A stretch of 38,619 nt of DNA, taken from NCBI GenBank assembly GCA_024403115.1, contig JAKSSL010000010.1, positions 1 through 38,619 of the forward strand, written 5' to 3'. Each line of letters begins with the position of its first letter. The first letter of the stretch is position 1. The notes beneath the pieces are model-generated. The model was not told the DNA's origin and ran no database searches. It saw nothing but the letters and a program-made list of their open reading frames with translations. A program made the position numbers and the translations under genes. Source of the DNA: Clostridia bacterium (GTDB lineage Bacteria > Bacillota > Clostridia > Peptostreptococcales > Anaerovoracaceae). Shown one piece after another: positions 1-7,342 of this stretch.

Positions 1-30
1 CAAAGAGATAGTCAATGGACTTTCAAATCA

Positions 31-54
31 AAAGCCCTGCATTTGCAGGGCTTT
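31..54. terminator. Bidirectional intrinsic terminator
   Basis: Ten-base-pair perfect stem (31-40 with 45-54) and a four-base loop, with a T-rich run on the right and an A-rich run on the left, so it can work in both directions. It would end the leftward transcript of the Hint-protein gene and any rightward gene lying before the window. Bases 1-30 show no recognisable feature. Confidence 0.8.
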
Positions 55-74
55 TTTGTTTATGTTTGATTTTC

Positions 75-1604
75 TTAACGAACATTATCAGTATCGTATT
101 TAGTGGCATTTATTCCTGCGGCTTTTAGTTGTTCCGCAGTAACTATTCCTTTACCTTTTGCCACGTTCAAATACTTCATATTGAATGCTTCGAAAGCTTC
201 AGGGGAAACATATCCAGTTTCTTCAAATGTGAATAGACCCCAGTCCTCAATATCTGCTAATTTTTCTTTTTCTTTTATCTTCATATTTTCATCAAGCTGG
301 AAAATGTTATAGAACCAGCCGTAAACGCCATCTTCTCCTGTAAGCATTCCGTTGGCTGCACAGTTTATGTGCTTTTCGCTAGCTACGATGAAAGTATCAA
401 CTTTTTCTTTGATGAAAGTTACATCTTGTAGGCTTTCCCAGTTCATAGTATCTAGATTGAAGAAGGATGAGCCTATGTAATTTTGAACATTATCTCTGTT
501 AATAGTTACGTATTTGTTGGCATCTTTTTCAAAGAACTTGTGTGAGCCTACGATTGTAACATCAACATCGTTTGAGAAATGAAGGGTAAATGCTCCAGCT
601 CTTTTTTCTTCATATTTGTAGAAGTCAAAGACTTTTGCTGTTGTTCTTGTACCTGAATTGTGATCAAAGACTACAATGTCGTCACCGATTCTAATATCTT
701 GAACTGCTTTCTTGCCTCCATTTGCCATGGATATCATTGTATTTCCAGCAAGGCAGGCAGGTTCTGCGTATAGAGTTATGTCTTTTGTAACAACATCCTT
801 TTTAAAATTCCATTGATTTATGCATGCTGCTTCCTTGTACCATTTATCTACTGAGCTAGATGCTGGCTTGCTAATTTTAGAACCATATGGAACTGTAATT
901 GATGCTGGATCATCTTCCACGTTTTGTGCATCAAAGCTTACGGTACACATTTTAACAGGATTTACTTTGACAGTTGTTATTGCATATATACCTGAAATGT
1001 CTTGGATGTAAATCTTTGCTGTACCAGCTTTTTTCCCTTTTACAAGTCCCTTTGTACTTACGCTTGCAACATTAGGGTTTGTGGAAGTGAATTTAAGTTT
1101 AGCTCCATGGTTTGATGCGATGTGTCTTTTGTTTTTATATACTTTTACTGTAGCACTAAGCTTGCAAGTTTTGCCCACAGTCAAAGTCTTCTTGGAATAT
1201 TTTGCTGTGACCTTTGTTGCGTTTGCACTCTTACCCATTGTTTTGTTAACAATGAAATGTATGTGTTTGCTTATTGCTAGCTTTTTACCATTCTTGTATG
1301 CTTTTACATAGAATCTATATGATTTGTGTGATGTAAGCTTTTTGCCGGCAATTTTTTTGACTGTGTAATATGATTTACTTGTTGTAGCGATTTTGTGGAA
1401 AGTTTTACCACAGCGTCCGCCGTAAATTACATATTTTGTTGCGCCTTGTGTCTTGTTCCAGCTAAGCTTTATTCCATTGCTTCCAGCGGTGCTGGCTTTT
1501 AGAATGACATAGGATGTTGATGATGTTTGTGTGGCAAAAGCACCCAGTGGCATCATAGTAAATGTCATTATTAGAATAATTAGTAATGATAAAAATTTCT
1601 TCAT
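75..1604 (-). CDS. Secreted multidomain protein with C-terminal Hint (hedgehog/intein-like) domain
   Basis: A 509-residue exported protein of unknown function. Residues 1-25 form a signal peptide (KKF, hydrophobic core, GAFA). Residues about 30-120 resemble a fibronectin-III-like Ig fold. Residues about 130-215 resemble a bacterial Ig-like group 2 domain (SVSTKGLVKGKKAGTAKI). Residues about 220-282 resemble the Listeria-Bacteroides InlB B-repeat. From Cys284 the sequence looks like a Hint module: CLAGNTMISMANGGKKAVQD then a conserved GD, a block-B-like histidine in IVGSHKFF, and a late segment HINCAANGML. An 85-residue tail follows, with no canonical terminal His-Asn splice junction. The ATG at 1604 is chosen over a TTG at 1610 because AAGAAAGGGA ends directly before that TTG and lies six bases before the ATG. 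The start is two bases after the symporter stop, so the genes are probably co-transcribed and coupled. The domain calls are by eye and the function is inferred only loosely (cell-surface, possibly self-processing). Confidence 0.75.
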   Translation of the reverse strand: MKKFLSLLIILIMTFTMMPLGAFATQTSSTSYVILKASTAGSNGIKLSWNKTQGATKYVIYGGRCGKTFHKIATTSKSYYTVKKIAGKKLTSHKSYRFYVKAYKNGKKLAISKHIHFIVNKTMGKSANATKVTAKYSKKTLTVGKTCKLSATVKVYKNKRHIASNHGAKLKFTSTNPNVASVSTKGLVKGKKAGTAKIYIQDISGIYAITTVKVNPVKMCTVSFDAQNVEDDPASITVPYGSKISKPASSSVDKWYKEAACINQWNFKKDVVTKDITLYAEPACLAGNTMISMANGGKKAVQDIRIGDDIVVFDHNSGTRTTAKVFDFYKYEEKRAGAFTLHFSNDVDVTIVGSHKFFEKDANKYVTINRDNVQNYIGSSFFNLDTMNWESLQDVTFIKEKVDTFIVASEKHINCAANGMLTGEDGVYGWFYNIFQLDENMKIKEKEKLADIEDWGLFTFEETGYVSPEAFEAFNMKYLNVAKGKGIVTAEQLKAAGINATKYDTDNVR

Positions 1605-1606
1605 AA

Positions 1607-2986
1607 TCAATCCCTTTCTTGTATTGGCTTAATATAGCTTCCAATTATAAATGCGATAGCTCCGCAAATTAGTGGGAATGTACCTGCAAGGCTTGGCAGT
1701 GGAACTCCTATCCATCCAAGTACTACTACTAGCATACCCACAATTGATGCAAGGCCTGCCCCGAAGGCTGAGCCTTTCTTCCACAGTATACCGCCAACAA
1801 ATGGTACGAAACAAGCTGCGGCAAGTATACTGAAAAATTCATTTAGAAGTCCAATAATTGTACCCGATTCAATCGCTAAGATAACAGCGATTACTGTTAA
1901 CAAAATGTTCATTATCAAAGAGTATTGCTTTTTACGACTATCGGAGATTTCCTTTTTGAAAACTCCCTCCATAAAGTCGTTGATAACTACTGAATCTATA
2001 GTTGAATAGCATACGCTAATTGATGACATTACTGCAGCCAAGACTGCTGATATTATTAGTGCGGCCACGATAGCGGGAAGGGTATTCATAATTACTGTGA
2101 AGAATACGCCATCTCCAGTGGTACCGTATAGGGACGCACCATATACGCCTATAAAAGCAGGCATTATAGCTAAAGGCACCATTACAATGAATGATAGAAG
2201 GTGAGCACTGCGAGCTGCTTTTGCGCTCTTAGCTGTTCCTATACGAACAAAGAACTCTTGTCCAGTTGCCATACCTAGAATAACAGGTAGGGAAATGGCA
2301 ATAGCTTCTTCCCAAGTGATTCCGCTAAAGTCAAGGGCTCCAACTGGAGCAGTTCCCGCTTGTACGGCATTTTCAATAGCTTCAATACCACCGTTTGCAA
2401 ATATTACAATAATTGTACACAAAAGGCCGAGTATGATAACAATAACTTGTACCACTGAGGACGCATAAGTTCCCCAGATTCCTGCCAGTTGTGAATAGAT
2501 AAATACAACTAAAGCAATGACGATTACACCAATAGTAGGATCTAAGCCTAGTGATGAGAATAGAACTTTTCCTGCCATTAATTGTGCGCCAAACAGTCCC
2601 AAATACGAGAAAGTAGTGGCAAACACGTAGAACAATCCAGGAACATCGCTGTTATATCTCTTCTTGGTATATTCGGCCAAAGAAGAATATTGGTGTTTGT
2701 AAACGAAATTGGAAAGGAAGAGGCCGGCTACCAGTGCTGTGCATGCTACGGCGATTCCGAATGTTGCTCCGGCAAGTCCGTACAGCGAGCCTTCTCCTGC
2801 ACCGCCTACAACGAAACCGTTACCTATGCAGGCGCCTATGCAGCTTCCTGAAATTAGCAGGATTCCGCCTTCCTTATTCATGGATATGAAGCTTTTAAAA
2901 CTCTTGGAATATTTACGCCCATAAAAGCCTATACCCAGTATTAGAATCATATATAAAATTGCAACTATAATAATTGTGCTTAACAT
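1607..2986 (-). CDS. Sodium:solute symporter (SSS) family transporter
   Basis: A 459-residue integral membrane protein of about 13 helices with the LeuT-like SSS fold, which couples sodium influx to uptake of a small solute. Family signs are the N-terminal helix followed by a GR-rich cytoplasmic segment (GRKYSKSF), the glycine-rich SGSCIGACIGNGFVVGGAG helix, GQEFFVRIGTAKS, and the helix-8-like sodium-site segment AAVMSSISVCYSTIDSVVIN. The ATG at 2986 has AAAGGTG a few bases upstream. Substrate cannot be assigned: SSS members carry proline, pantothenate, sugars and other organic acids. It is the first gene of a two-gene leftward operon with the Hint-domain protein. Confidence 0.85.
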   Translation of the reverse strand: MLSTIIIVAILYMILILGIGFYGRKYSKSFKSFISMNKEGGILLISGSCIGACIGNGFVVGGAGEGSLYGLAGATFGIAVACTALVAGLFLSNFVYKHQYSSLAEYTKKRYNSDVPGLFYVFATTFSYLGLFGAQLMAGKVLFSSLGLDPTIGVIVIALVVFIYSQLAGIWGTYASSVVQVIVIILGLLCTIIVIFANGGIEAIENAVQAGTAPVGALDFSGITWEEAIAISLPVILGMATGQEFFVRIGTAKSAKAARSAHLLSFIVMVPLAIMPAFIGVYGASLYGTTGDGVFFTVIMNTLPAIVAALIISAVLAAVMSSISVCYSTIDSVVINDFMEGVFKKEISDSRKKQYSLIMNILLTVIAVILAIESGTIIGLLNEFFSILAAACFVPFVGGILWKKGSAFGAGLASIVGMLVVVLGWIGVPLPSLAGTFPLICGAIAFIIGSYIKPIQERD

Positions 2987-3023
2987 TTTTACACCTTTCT
3001 ATAGTATCTTTCGCACGTAGATA

Positions 3024-3029
3024 ATTATA
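3024..3029 (-). promoter_or_regulatory. Probable promoter (-10) of the symporter operon
   Basis: On the minus strand the sequence reads TGGTATAAT, a perfect -10 with a TGn extension, about 38 bases before the ATG at 2986. The -35 position 17 bases upstream (TTTATC) is poor, which is common for extended -10 promoters. Confidence 0.5.
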
Positions 3030-3064
3030 CCACAATGGAATTTAAAGATAAATGAAAAACAAAC

Positions 3065-3097
3065 AAAAACAGCAGGGCATTCTACCTTGCTGTTTTT
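3065..3097. terminator. Orphan terminator-like hairpin
   Basis: A 13-pair stem (3065-3077 with 3085-3097, one G-T pair) and a seven-base loop, with five A bases on one flank and five T bases on the other. It has the form of a bidirectional intrinsic terminator, yet it lies between two divergent genes where no annotated transcript ends. Confidence 0.55.
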
Positions 3098-3288
3098 ATG
3101 TCCAGTTTTGGTATTTTGTTAAGCTGGTTTTATGTTTTATTATTATTTATTTCTCTGGACAAGCTAAATATATCATAAAAAATGGGGTCAAAAATCCACT
3201 TGTAGAAATAGTGCATTATTGTGTTGATTATGTTCCTTTTGTTGTCATAAAAGTGACTTTTTTTGTTTATATTTTAGGGATCTATTTA

Positions 3289-3317
3289 TTGATAAAACAG
3301 AGTAAAAAGAGTAAAAT
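3289..3317 (+). promoter_or_regulatory. Promoter of the amino-acid ABC importer genes
   Basis: TTGATA, 17 bases, TAAAAT. Transcription would begin near 3324, about 24 bases before the chosen ATG at 3348, which leaves room only for the GAAGGTG ribosome site. Confidence 0.65.
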
Positions 3318-3347
3318 AATAATGGATATTTGTGTGAAGGTGAACAA

Positions 3348-4904
3348 ATGAAAAGAAATAAAAAACCTCTAAAAATATTAATAATTGTAGCGACTTTACT
3401 GATGATGTTTTATGCATGTATTGGTACGGTTTTTGCGAGCACAAATGAGGCTAAACCTTTGTATAATACTTTGGATCAACTTGTGGGAAAAAGAATTGCT
3501 TACAAGATAGGTGGTGCTCATGCGGACACTATTATGAAACATAAGTATTTCAAAGGAACAGATACTAATATGCTTAGTTATCAAACAGAATCCGATTGCA
3601 TTATCGCTTTGGAATCAAATAAGGTTGATGGCTTTTGCACAGATTTACCTGTAGCTCAGCTGTGTGTAAATAGTGATGAGAATTTAGCCATAGTCCCTGA
3701 ATATTTTCAGGATGAACAATATGCCTACGTTTTTGCCAAAGGCAGTGAGCTTGAAGAACCATTTAACAAAGCCATGGCTGAGTTGAAAGAGGAAGGCGCT
3801 TTTGAAAGATTACAAGATATCTGGATGGGAAGCGATGAGAGCAAGAAGGTTTTGCCTGAGCAAGATTGGGATTGCTCCAAAGGCACTTTACATTACTGGG
3901 TAGACAATGCAATGCCTCCTGCGTCTTATGTGAAGGATGGAAAGCTTGTTGGCTATGAAGTAAATCTGGTGTATTTAGTTGCAGAAAAAATGCACTACGC
4001 CGTTGAGATAACAGGTGCTCAATTTGGTGCCCTTATTCCGGCTGTATCTTCAGGAAAAGCTGATTTGTGCAGTGGCTGTATTACCATCACTGATGAAAGA
4101 AAAAAGAGCGTAGATTTTTCACTTCCTAACTATGATGCAGCTCTTGTTCTGGTTGTCTTAAACGATAAGGCGGGAACTTCTGATGTGGGCTTTTTCCAAT
4201 CCATGGAGGATAGCTTTAACAAAACTTTCCTAGTGGAAGATAGGTGGGAGCTATTTGTAGATGGTATAGGCTTAACTCTATTAATAACAATTTTCGCAGT
4301 AATTTTCGGAAGTCTTCTAGGATTTGGCATATACATGCTTTACAGAAGAAACAACAGGATTATTAACGGAGCAACTAATATTGTTATGGAAATTCTTTCC
4401 AAGACTCCAGCTGTTGTTCTTTTAATGGTATTTTTCTATATCATATTCAAAGACAGCAATTTAAGCGGTCCTTGGATTGCTATCATCACTTTCTCCTTTA
4501 CTTTTGGAGCAAATGTATTTTCACTTTTGCAAGTGGGAGTGGGTGCTGTAGACAGTGGACAAATGGAGGGCGCTTTGGCTCTTGGCTTTACTAAATTCCA
4601 AAGCTTTTTCAAGATAGTTTTGCCACAGGCAATTACCCACATAATGCCAACTTATAATAACGAAATTGTAAATCTGTTAAAGGGAACAGCGGTAGTAGGA
4701 TATATTGCAGTCTCCGATTTGACAAAGGTGAGCGATATTGTTAGAAGCAGAACTTATGAAGCCTTCTTCCCATTAATCGCTACAGCATTGATTTACATTT
4801 TGTTGGCATGGATTTTGATAGTTATTACAAAAGCTTTTGCTAGAAAAATAGATACAAAGTTTAGGAAAAAGGAAAAGATTCTTAAAGGAGTAAACCATGA
4901 TTGA
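3348..4904 (+). CDS. Polar amino-acid ABC importer: substrate-binding domain fused to permease
   Basis: A 518-residue fusion. A signal/anchor segment (about 10-30) is followed by residues 35-160, which resemble the second lobe of a family-3 solute-binding protein (LDQLVGKRIAYKIGG, ALESNKVDGF, FNKAMAELKEEG). Residues about 170-270 resemble the first lobe (GTLHYWVDNAMPPASYVKDG, GYEVNLVYLVAEKM, GKADLCSGCITITDERKKSV). Residues about 300-505 are a BPD_transp_1 permease of the His/Glu/Gln type (GLTLLITIFAVIFGSLLGFG; coupling motif EGALALGFTKFQSFFKIVLP). The binding lobes therefore appear in permuted order. The ATG at 3348 is preferred over a frame from 3330 because GAAGGTG lies five bases upstream and the promoter start site lies between them. 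The 3' end overlaps the ATPase gene by eight bases. The substrate is probably an amino acid but is not identified. Confidence 0.88.
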   Translation: MKRNKKPLKILIIVATLLMMFYACIGTVFASTNEAKPLYNTLDQLVGKRIAYKIGGAHADTIMKHKYFKGTDTNMLSYQTESDCIIALESNKVDGFCTDLPVAQLCVNSDENLAIVPEYFQDEQYAYVFAKGSELEEPFNKAMAELKEEGAFERLQDIWMGSDESKKVLPEQDWDCSKGTLHYWVDNAMPPASYVKDGKLVGYEVNLVYLVAEKMHYAVEITGAQFGALIPAVSSGKADLCSGCITITDERKKSVDFSLPNYDAALVLVVLNDKAGTSDVGFFQSMEDSFNKTFLVEDRWELFVDGIGLTLLITIFAVIFGSLLGFGIYMLYRRNNRIINGATNIVMEILSKTPAVVLLMVFFYIIFKDSNLSGPWIAIITFSFTFGANVFSLLQVGVGAVDSGQMEGALALGFTKFQSFFKIVLPQAITHIMPTYNNEIVNLLKGTAVVGYIAVSDLTKVSDIVRSRTYEAFFPLIATALIYILLAWILIVITKAFARKIDTKFRKKEKILKGVNHD

Positions 4905-5988
4905 GATTAAACATCTAAAAAAAGAATATGAAACTGTTACTCCTTTGAAGGACATAAATGCTGTTGTAAACAAGGGCGATGTGATCTCAATAATTGGTCC
5001 ATCAGGAACAGGCAAGTCAACCTTCTTGCGTTGCATTAATCAATTGGAATCACCTAGCGGTGGCGACGTATATTTTAATGGCGAATTGATTACAGCAAAG
5101 AACTGTAAGATAAACAAGGTTAGACAAAAAATGGGTATGGTATTCCAATCCTTCAACTTGTTTAATCACCTGACAATTATTGAAAATGTAATGTATGGCC
5201 AAGTTGAGCTTTTGGGTAAAAGCAGACAGGAAGCTTATGATAAAAGCATGCAATTATTACACAAGGTGGGCCTTGCAGATAAAGCCTTGAACTATCCTGA
5301 AGAGCTTTCAGGAGGACAAAAGCAAAGAGCGGCTATAGCTAGAACTTTGGCTATGGATCCAGAAGTAATCCTTTTTGACGAACCTACATCCGCTTTGGAC
5401 CCTACAATGGTAGGCGAGGTACAGGCAATTATTCGTGAGCTTGCCCGTGAAGGTATCACTATGATGATAGTAACTCATGAGATGAAATTTGCCAGAGAGA
5501 TATCCAATAGAGTTTTCTACATGGATGAGGGCTTGATCTATGAAGAGGGCAGTCCTGAGGAAATATTTGATCATCCTAAGAAGGAAAACACTATCAAATT
5601 CATTAGGAGAATAAAGGTCTATGAAGGGGAAATCACTTCACCTAATTTTGACTTTATTGCTATAGCAAGCGATATAAATGAGTTTGGTTTTAGAAATCAA
5701 ATTCCTCTTAATACAGTGGCTCATATCAATACCATGTTTGAGGAACTATGTATGCAGATACTGTTGCCTAAGCTTGGTGAACATCCGCACATAAAGTTCA
5801 CTGCGGAGTACAGTGAGAGCACAGGAAAGACTGAAATCATTTTGAAATATAACGGTGAAGCTTTTAATATTGAGGACAGCGACAATGAGCTTTCTCTAAT
5901 GCTTATAAAGGGCTTAACAGAAGACTTCGAGTATGAGTTTACCGGTGAGAACGATTTTGCAAATTTATTGACTTTACATATAAAATAG
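4897..5988 (+). CDS. Amino-acid ABC transporter ATPase with C-terminal HATPase-like extension
   Basis: Residues 1-240 are a complete GlnQ/HisP-type ATPase: Walker A GPSGTGKST (34-42), Q-loop Q84, signature LSGGQ (137-141), Walker B VILFDEP (157-163), and switch histidine H194. It energises the fused binding/permease protein encoded just upstream. The protein is 363 residues, whereas such ATPases are usually about 245. The extra residues 241-363 look like a diverged GHKL/HATPase (RsbW-like) fold: FEELCMQILLPKLGE resembles an N-box helix, and KYNGEAFNI followed by LMLIKGL and a terminal strand resembles the G-box region. AAGGAG lies seven bases before the ATG, which overlaps the permease stop. 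The extension assignment is by pattern only. Confidence 0.9.
   Translation: MIEIKHLKKEYETVTPLKDINAVVNKGDVISIIGPSGTGKSTFLRCINQLESPSGGDVYFNGELITAKNCKINKVRQKMGMVFQSFNLFNHLTIIENVMYGQVELLGKSRQEAYDKSMQLLHKVGLADKALNYPEELSGGQKQRAAIARTLAMDPEVILFDEPTSALDPTMVGEVQAIIRELAREGITMMIVTHEMKFAREISNRVFYMDEGLIYEEGSPEEIFDHPKKENTIKFIRRIKVYEGEITSPNFDFIAIASDINEFGFRNQIPLNTVAHINTMFEELCMQILLPKLGEHPHIKFTAEYSESTGKTEIILKYNGEAFNIEDSDNELSLMLIKGLTEDFEYEFTGENDFANLLTLHIK
5957..5984 (+). promoter_or_regulatory. Possible leaderless promoter of rimM
   Basis: TTGCAA, 16 bases, TATAAA, lying in the 3' end of the ATPase gene. The -10 ends six bases before the rimM ATG, so transcription would start at or next to the start codon. No ribosome site precedes that ATG. 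Confidence 0.4.
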
Positions 5989-5990
5989 CT

Positions 5991-6503
5991 ATGGAAAAGA
6001 TTTTAATAGGTAAGATTACAAGTGCAGTAGGTATAAAAGGCGAGGTAAAGGTTTACAGTTATTCGGACTACAAGGAAAGGTTCGGAGAACTTAAGTACCT
6101 GTATTTTGATGATGCAAAGCACAGCATTAAGGCTGTTAGATATCAAAAGGACATGGCTGTCATTCTTTTTGAGGGCGTCACAGATAGAGATATGGCCGAA
6201 GCTTTGCGTGACAAGGATGTATTTATTGATGAAACTCAATTAAGAGTACTTGACGAAGGAACTTATTACATACGTGATTTAATCGGTCTTGATGCCATAA
6301 GCACTGAGGGGGATTGCTTTGGAAAGGTGAAGAACATCACTCAGGGTGCAGCTCAGGACATATATGAAATAGAGCTTTGTAATGGCAAGATGGCATATAT
6401 TCCAGGGGTTAAGGCTTTTGTAAAAGAAGTGAAGCTTGGGGAATATGTAAAGTTCCAGCTTATACCTGGAATGATCGATGAAGAGTATTTAGAGGACAAA
6501 TAG
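5991..6503 (+). CDS. rimM: Ribosome maturation factor RimM
   Basis: A 170-residue homologue of RimM, which binds the 30S subunit through S19 and helps mature the 16S rRNA 3' domain. The N-terminal RimM barrel carries the family motif IGKITSAVGIKGEVKVYSYS, and the C-terminal PRC-barrel begins near YYIRDLIGLDAI and includes the PGVKAFV segment. The length is normal. It starts two bases after the ABC ATPase stop and is followed without a gap by trmD, its usual partner. No Shine-Dalgarno sequence is visible before the ATG, but a promoter-like pair sits immediately upstream. In many Firmicutes rimM-trmD lies between rpsP and rplS; neither is beside it here. Confidence 0.95.
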   Translation: MEKILIGKITSAVGIKGEVKVYSYSDYKERFGELKYLYFDDAKHSIKAVRYQKDMAVILFEGVTDRDMAEALRDKDVFIDETQLRVLDEGTYYIRDLIGLDAISTEGDCFGKVKNITQGAAQDIYEIELCNGKMAYIPGVKAFVKEVKLGEYVKFQLIPGMIDEEYLEDK

Positions 6504-7307
6504 TTGAAGATTAATATTTTAACTCTTTTCCCAGAGATGTTTTACCCTGTGCTTAATGCAAGCATGTTGGGAAAAGCCTGTGAAAAGGGATTGTTACAAT
6601 TTAACATAGTGGATATTAGGGAGTACAGCCGTGACAAGCATCACAAGGCTGACGATTATCCTTTCGGCGGAGGAGCCGGCATGCTTATGATGGCTCAACC
6701 AATATGCGATTGTATGGAAAACAATGCTTTTGGTGGCAAAAAGATTTATATGTCTCCTCGGGGAAAGGTTCTGGACGCTGATATGGTAAAAGCCTTGGCC
6801 GATGAAGAGGAGTTGACCATTCTTTGTGGCCACTATGAAGGCGTTGATCAAAGAGTTCTGGACAAGTACGATTATGAAGAGCTTTCCATTGGCGACTACA
6901 TATTGACAGGTGGTGAGCTTCCTTCAATGGTTTTAATCGATAGCGTGGCTCGTCTAATTGATGGGGTTTTGGCCAGCGAGGAATCCGCTTTGGAAGAGTC
7001 CATTTACACAGGGCTTTTGGAGGCGGACCAATATACACAACCTAGGGAGTATGAGGGAGATGAGGTTCCAGAGGTCTTAACCAGCGGGAACCACGGAGCC
7101 ATTGAATTGTGGCGCTATGAAAACTCTCTTAGAAGGACTAAGAAAACAAGACCGGATTTGTTCTGGGCTTATGCCAAAAAGGTGGAAGAGGCAGATGAGA
7201 AAATCGCAAAAGCAAAGAGAGAAAAACTTCCAAAACCTGAGGGCAAGTATTGTTTGGATAAACAACATCATGTAGTGTTTCTGCTTGTAAAAGACAGCGA
7301 GATATAG
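6504..7307 (+). CDS. trmD: tRNA (guanine37-N1)-methyltransferase TrmD
   Basis: A 267-residue SPOUT methyltransferase that makes m1G37 in tRNAs reading CNN codons and so prevents frameshifting. Diagnostic motifs are the N-terminal KINILTLFPEMFYPVL, FGGGAGMLM, LCGHYEGVDQRVLDKYD, and the trefoil-knot SAM segment SIGDYILTGGELPSMVLID, followed by a C-terminal domain with LTSGNHGAIELWR. The start is a TTG directly abutting the rimM stop; it is supported by alignment with the family N-terminus and by AGAGGA seven bases upstream. rplS does not follow. A strong promoter for the next operon is embedded at the 3' end. Confidence 0.97.
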   Translation: MKINILTLFPEMFYPVLNASMLGKACEKGLLQFNIVDIREYSRDKHHKADDYPFGGGAGMLMMAQPICDCMENNAFGGKKIYMSPRGKVLDADMVKALADEEELTILCGHYEGVDQRVLDKYDYEELSIGDYILTGGELPSMVLIDSVARLIDGVLASEESALEESIYTGLLEADQYTQPREYEGDEVPEVLTSGNHGAIELWRYENSLRRTKKTRPDLFWAYAKKVEEADEKIAKAKREKLPKPEGKYCLDKQHHVVFLLVKDSEI

Positions 7308-7313
7308 TATAAT
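7285..7313 (+). promoter_or_regulatory. Promoter of the division/envelope operon
   Basis: TTGTAA, 17 bases, TATAAT. The -35 lies in the last codons of trmD and the -10 directly follows its stop. The start site near 7320 gives a leader of about 23 bases before the ATG at 7343. Confidence 0.65.
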
Positions 7314-7342
7314 ATTAAAAGTATTGTAGGATAGAATATTAG

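Larger units (their letters stand above)
2987..3347. other. Divergent intergenic region between symporter and amino-acid importer
   Basis: This is 361 bases of strongly AT-rich DNA. It holds the leftward promoter at 3024-3029, a terminator-like hairpin at 3065-3097, and the rightward promoter at 3289-3317. The stretch 3100-3288 shows nothing I recognise. A 99-codon frame at 3052-3351 crosses the hairpin and the promoter and is treated as chance. Confidence 0.6.

Noticed and set aside
3330..3347. Upstream start for the binding/permease fusion
   Set aside because: No ribosome site before it, and it lies close to the predicted transcription start; the ATG at 3348 has GAAGGTG at the right distance and begins a clean signal segment.
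3052..3351. A 99-codon hydrophobic frame
   Set aside because: It begins before a terminator-like hairpin, crosses the importer promoter, lacks a ribosome site and lies in very AT-rich DNA where hydrophobic frames arise by chance.
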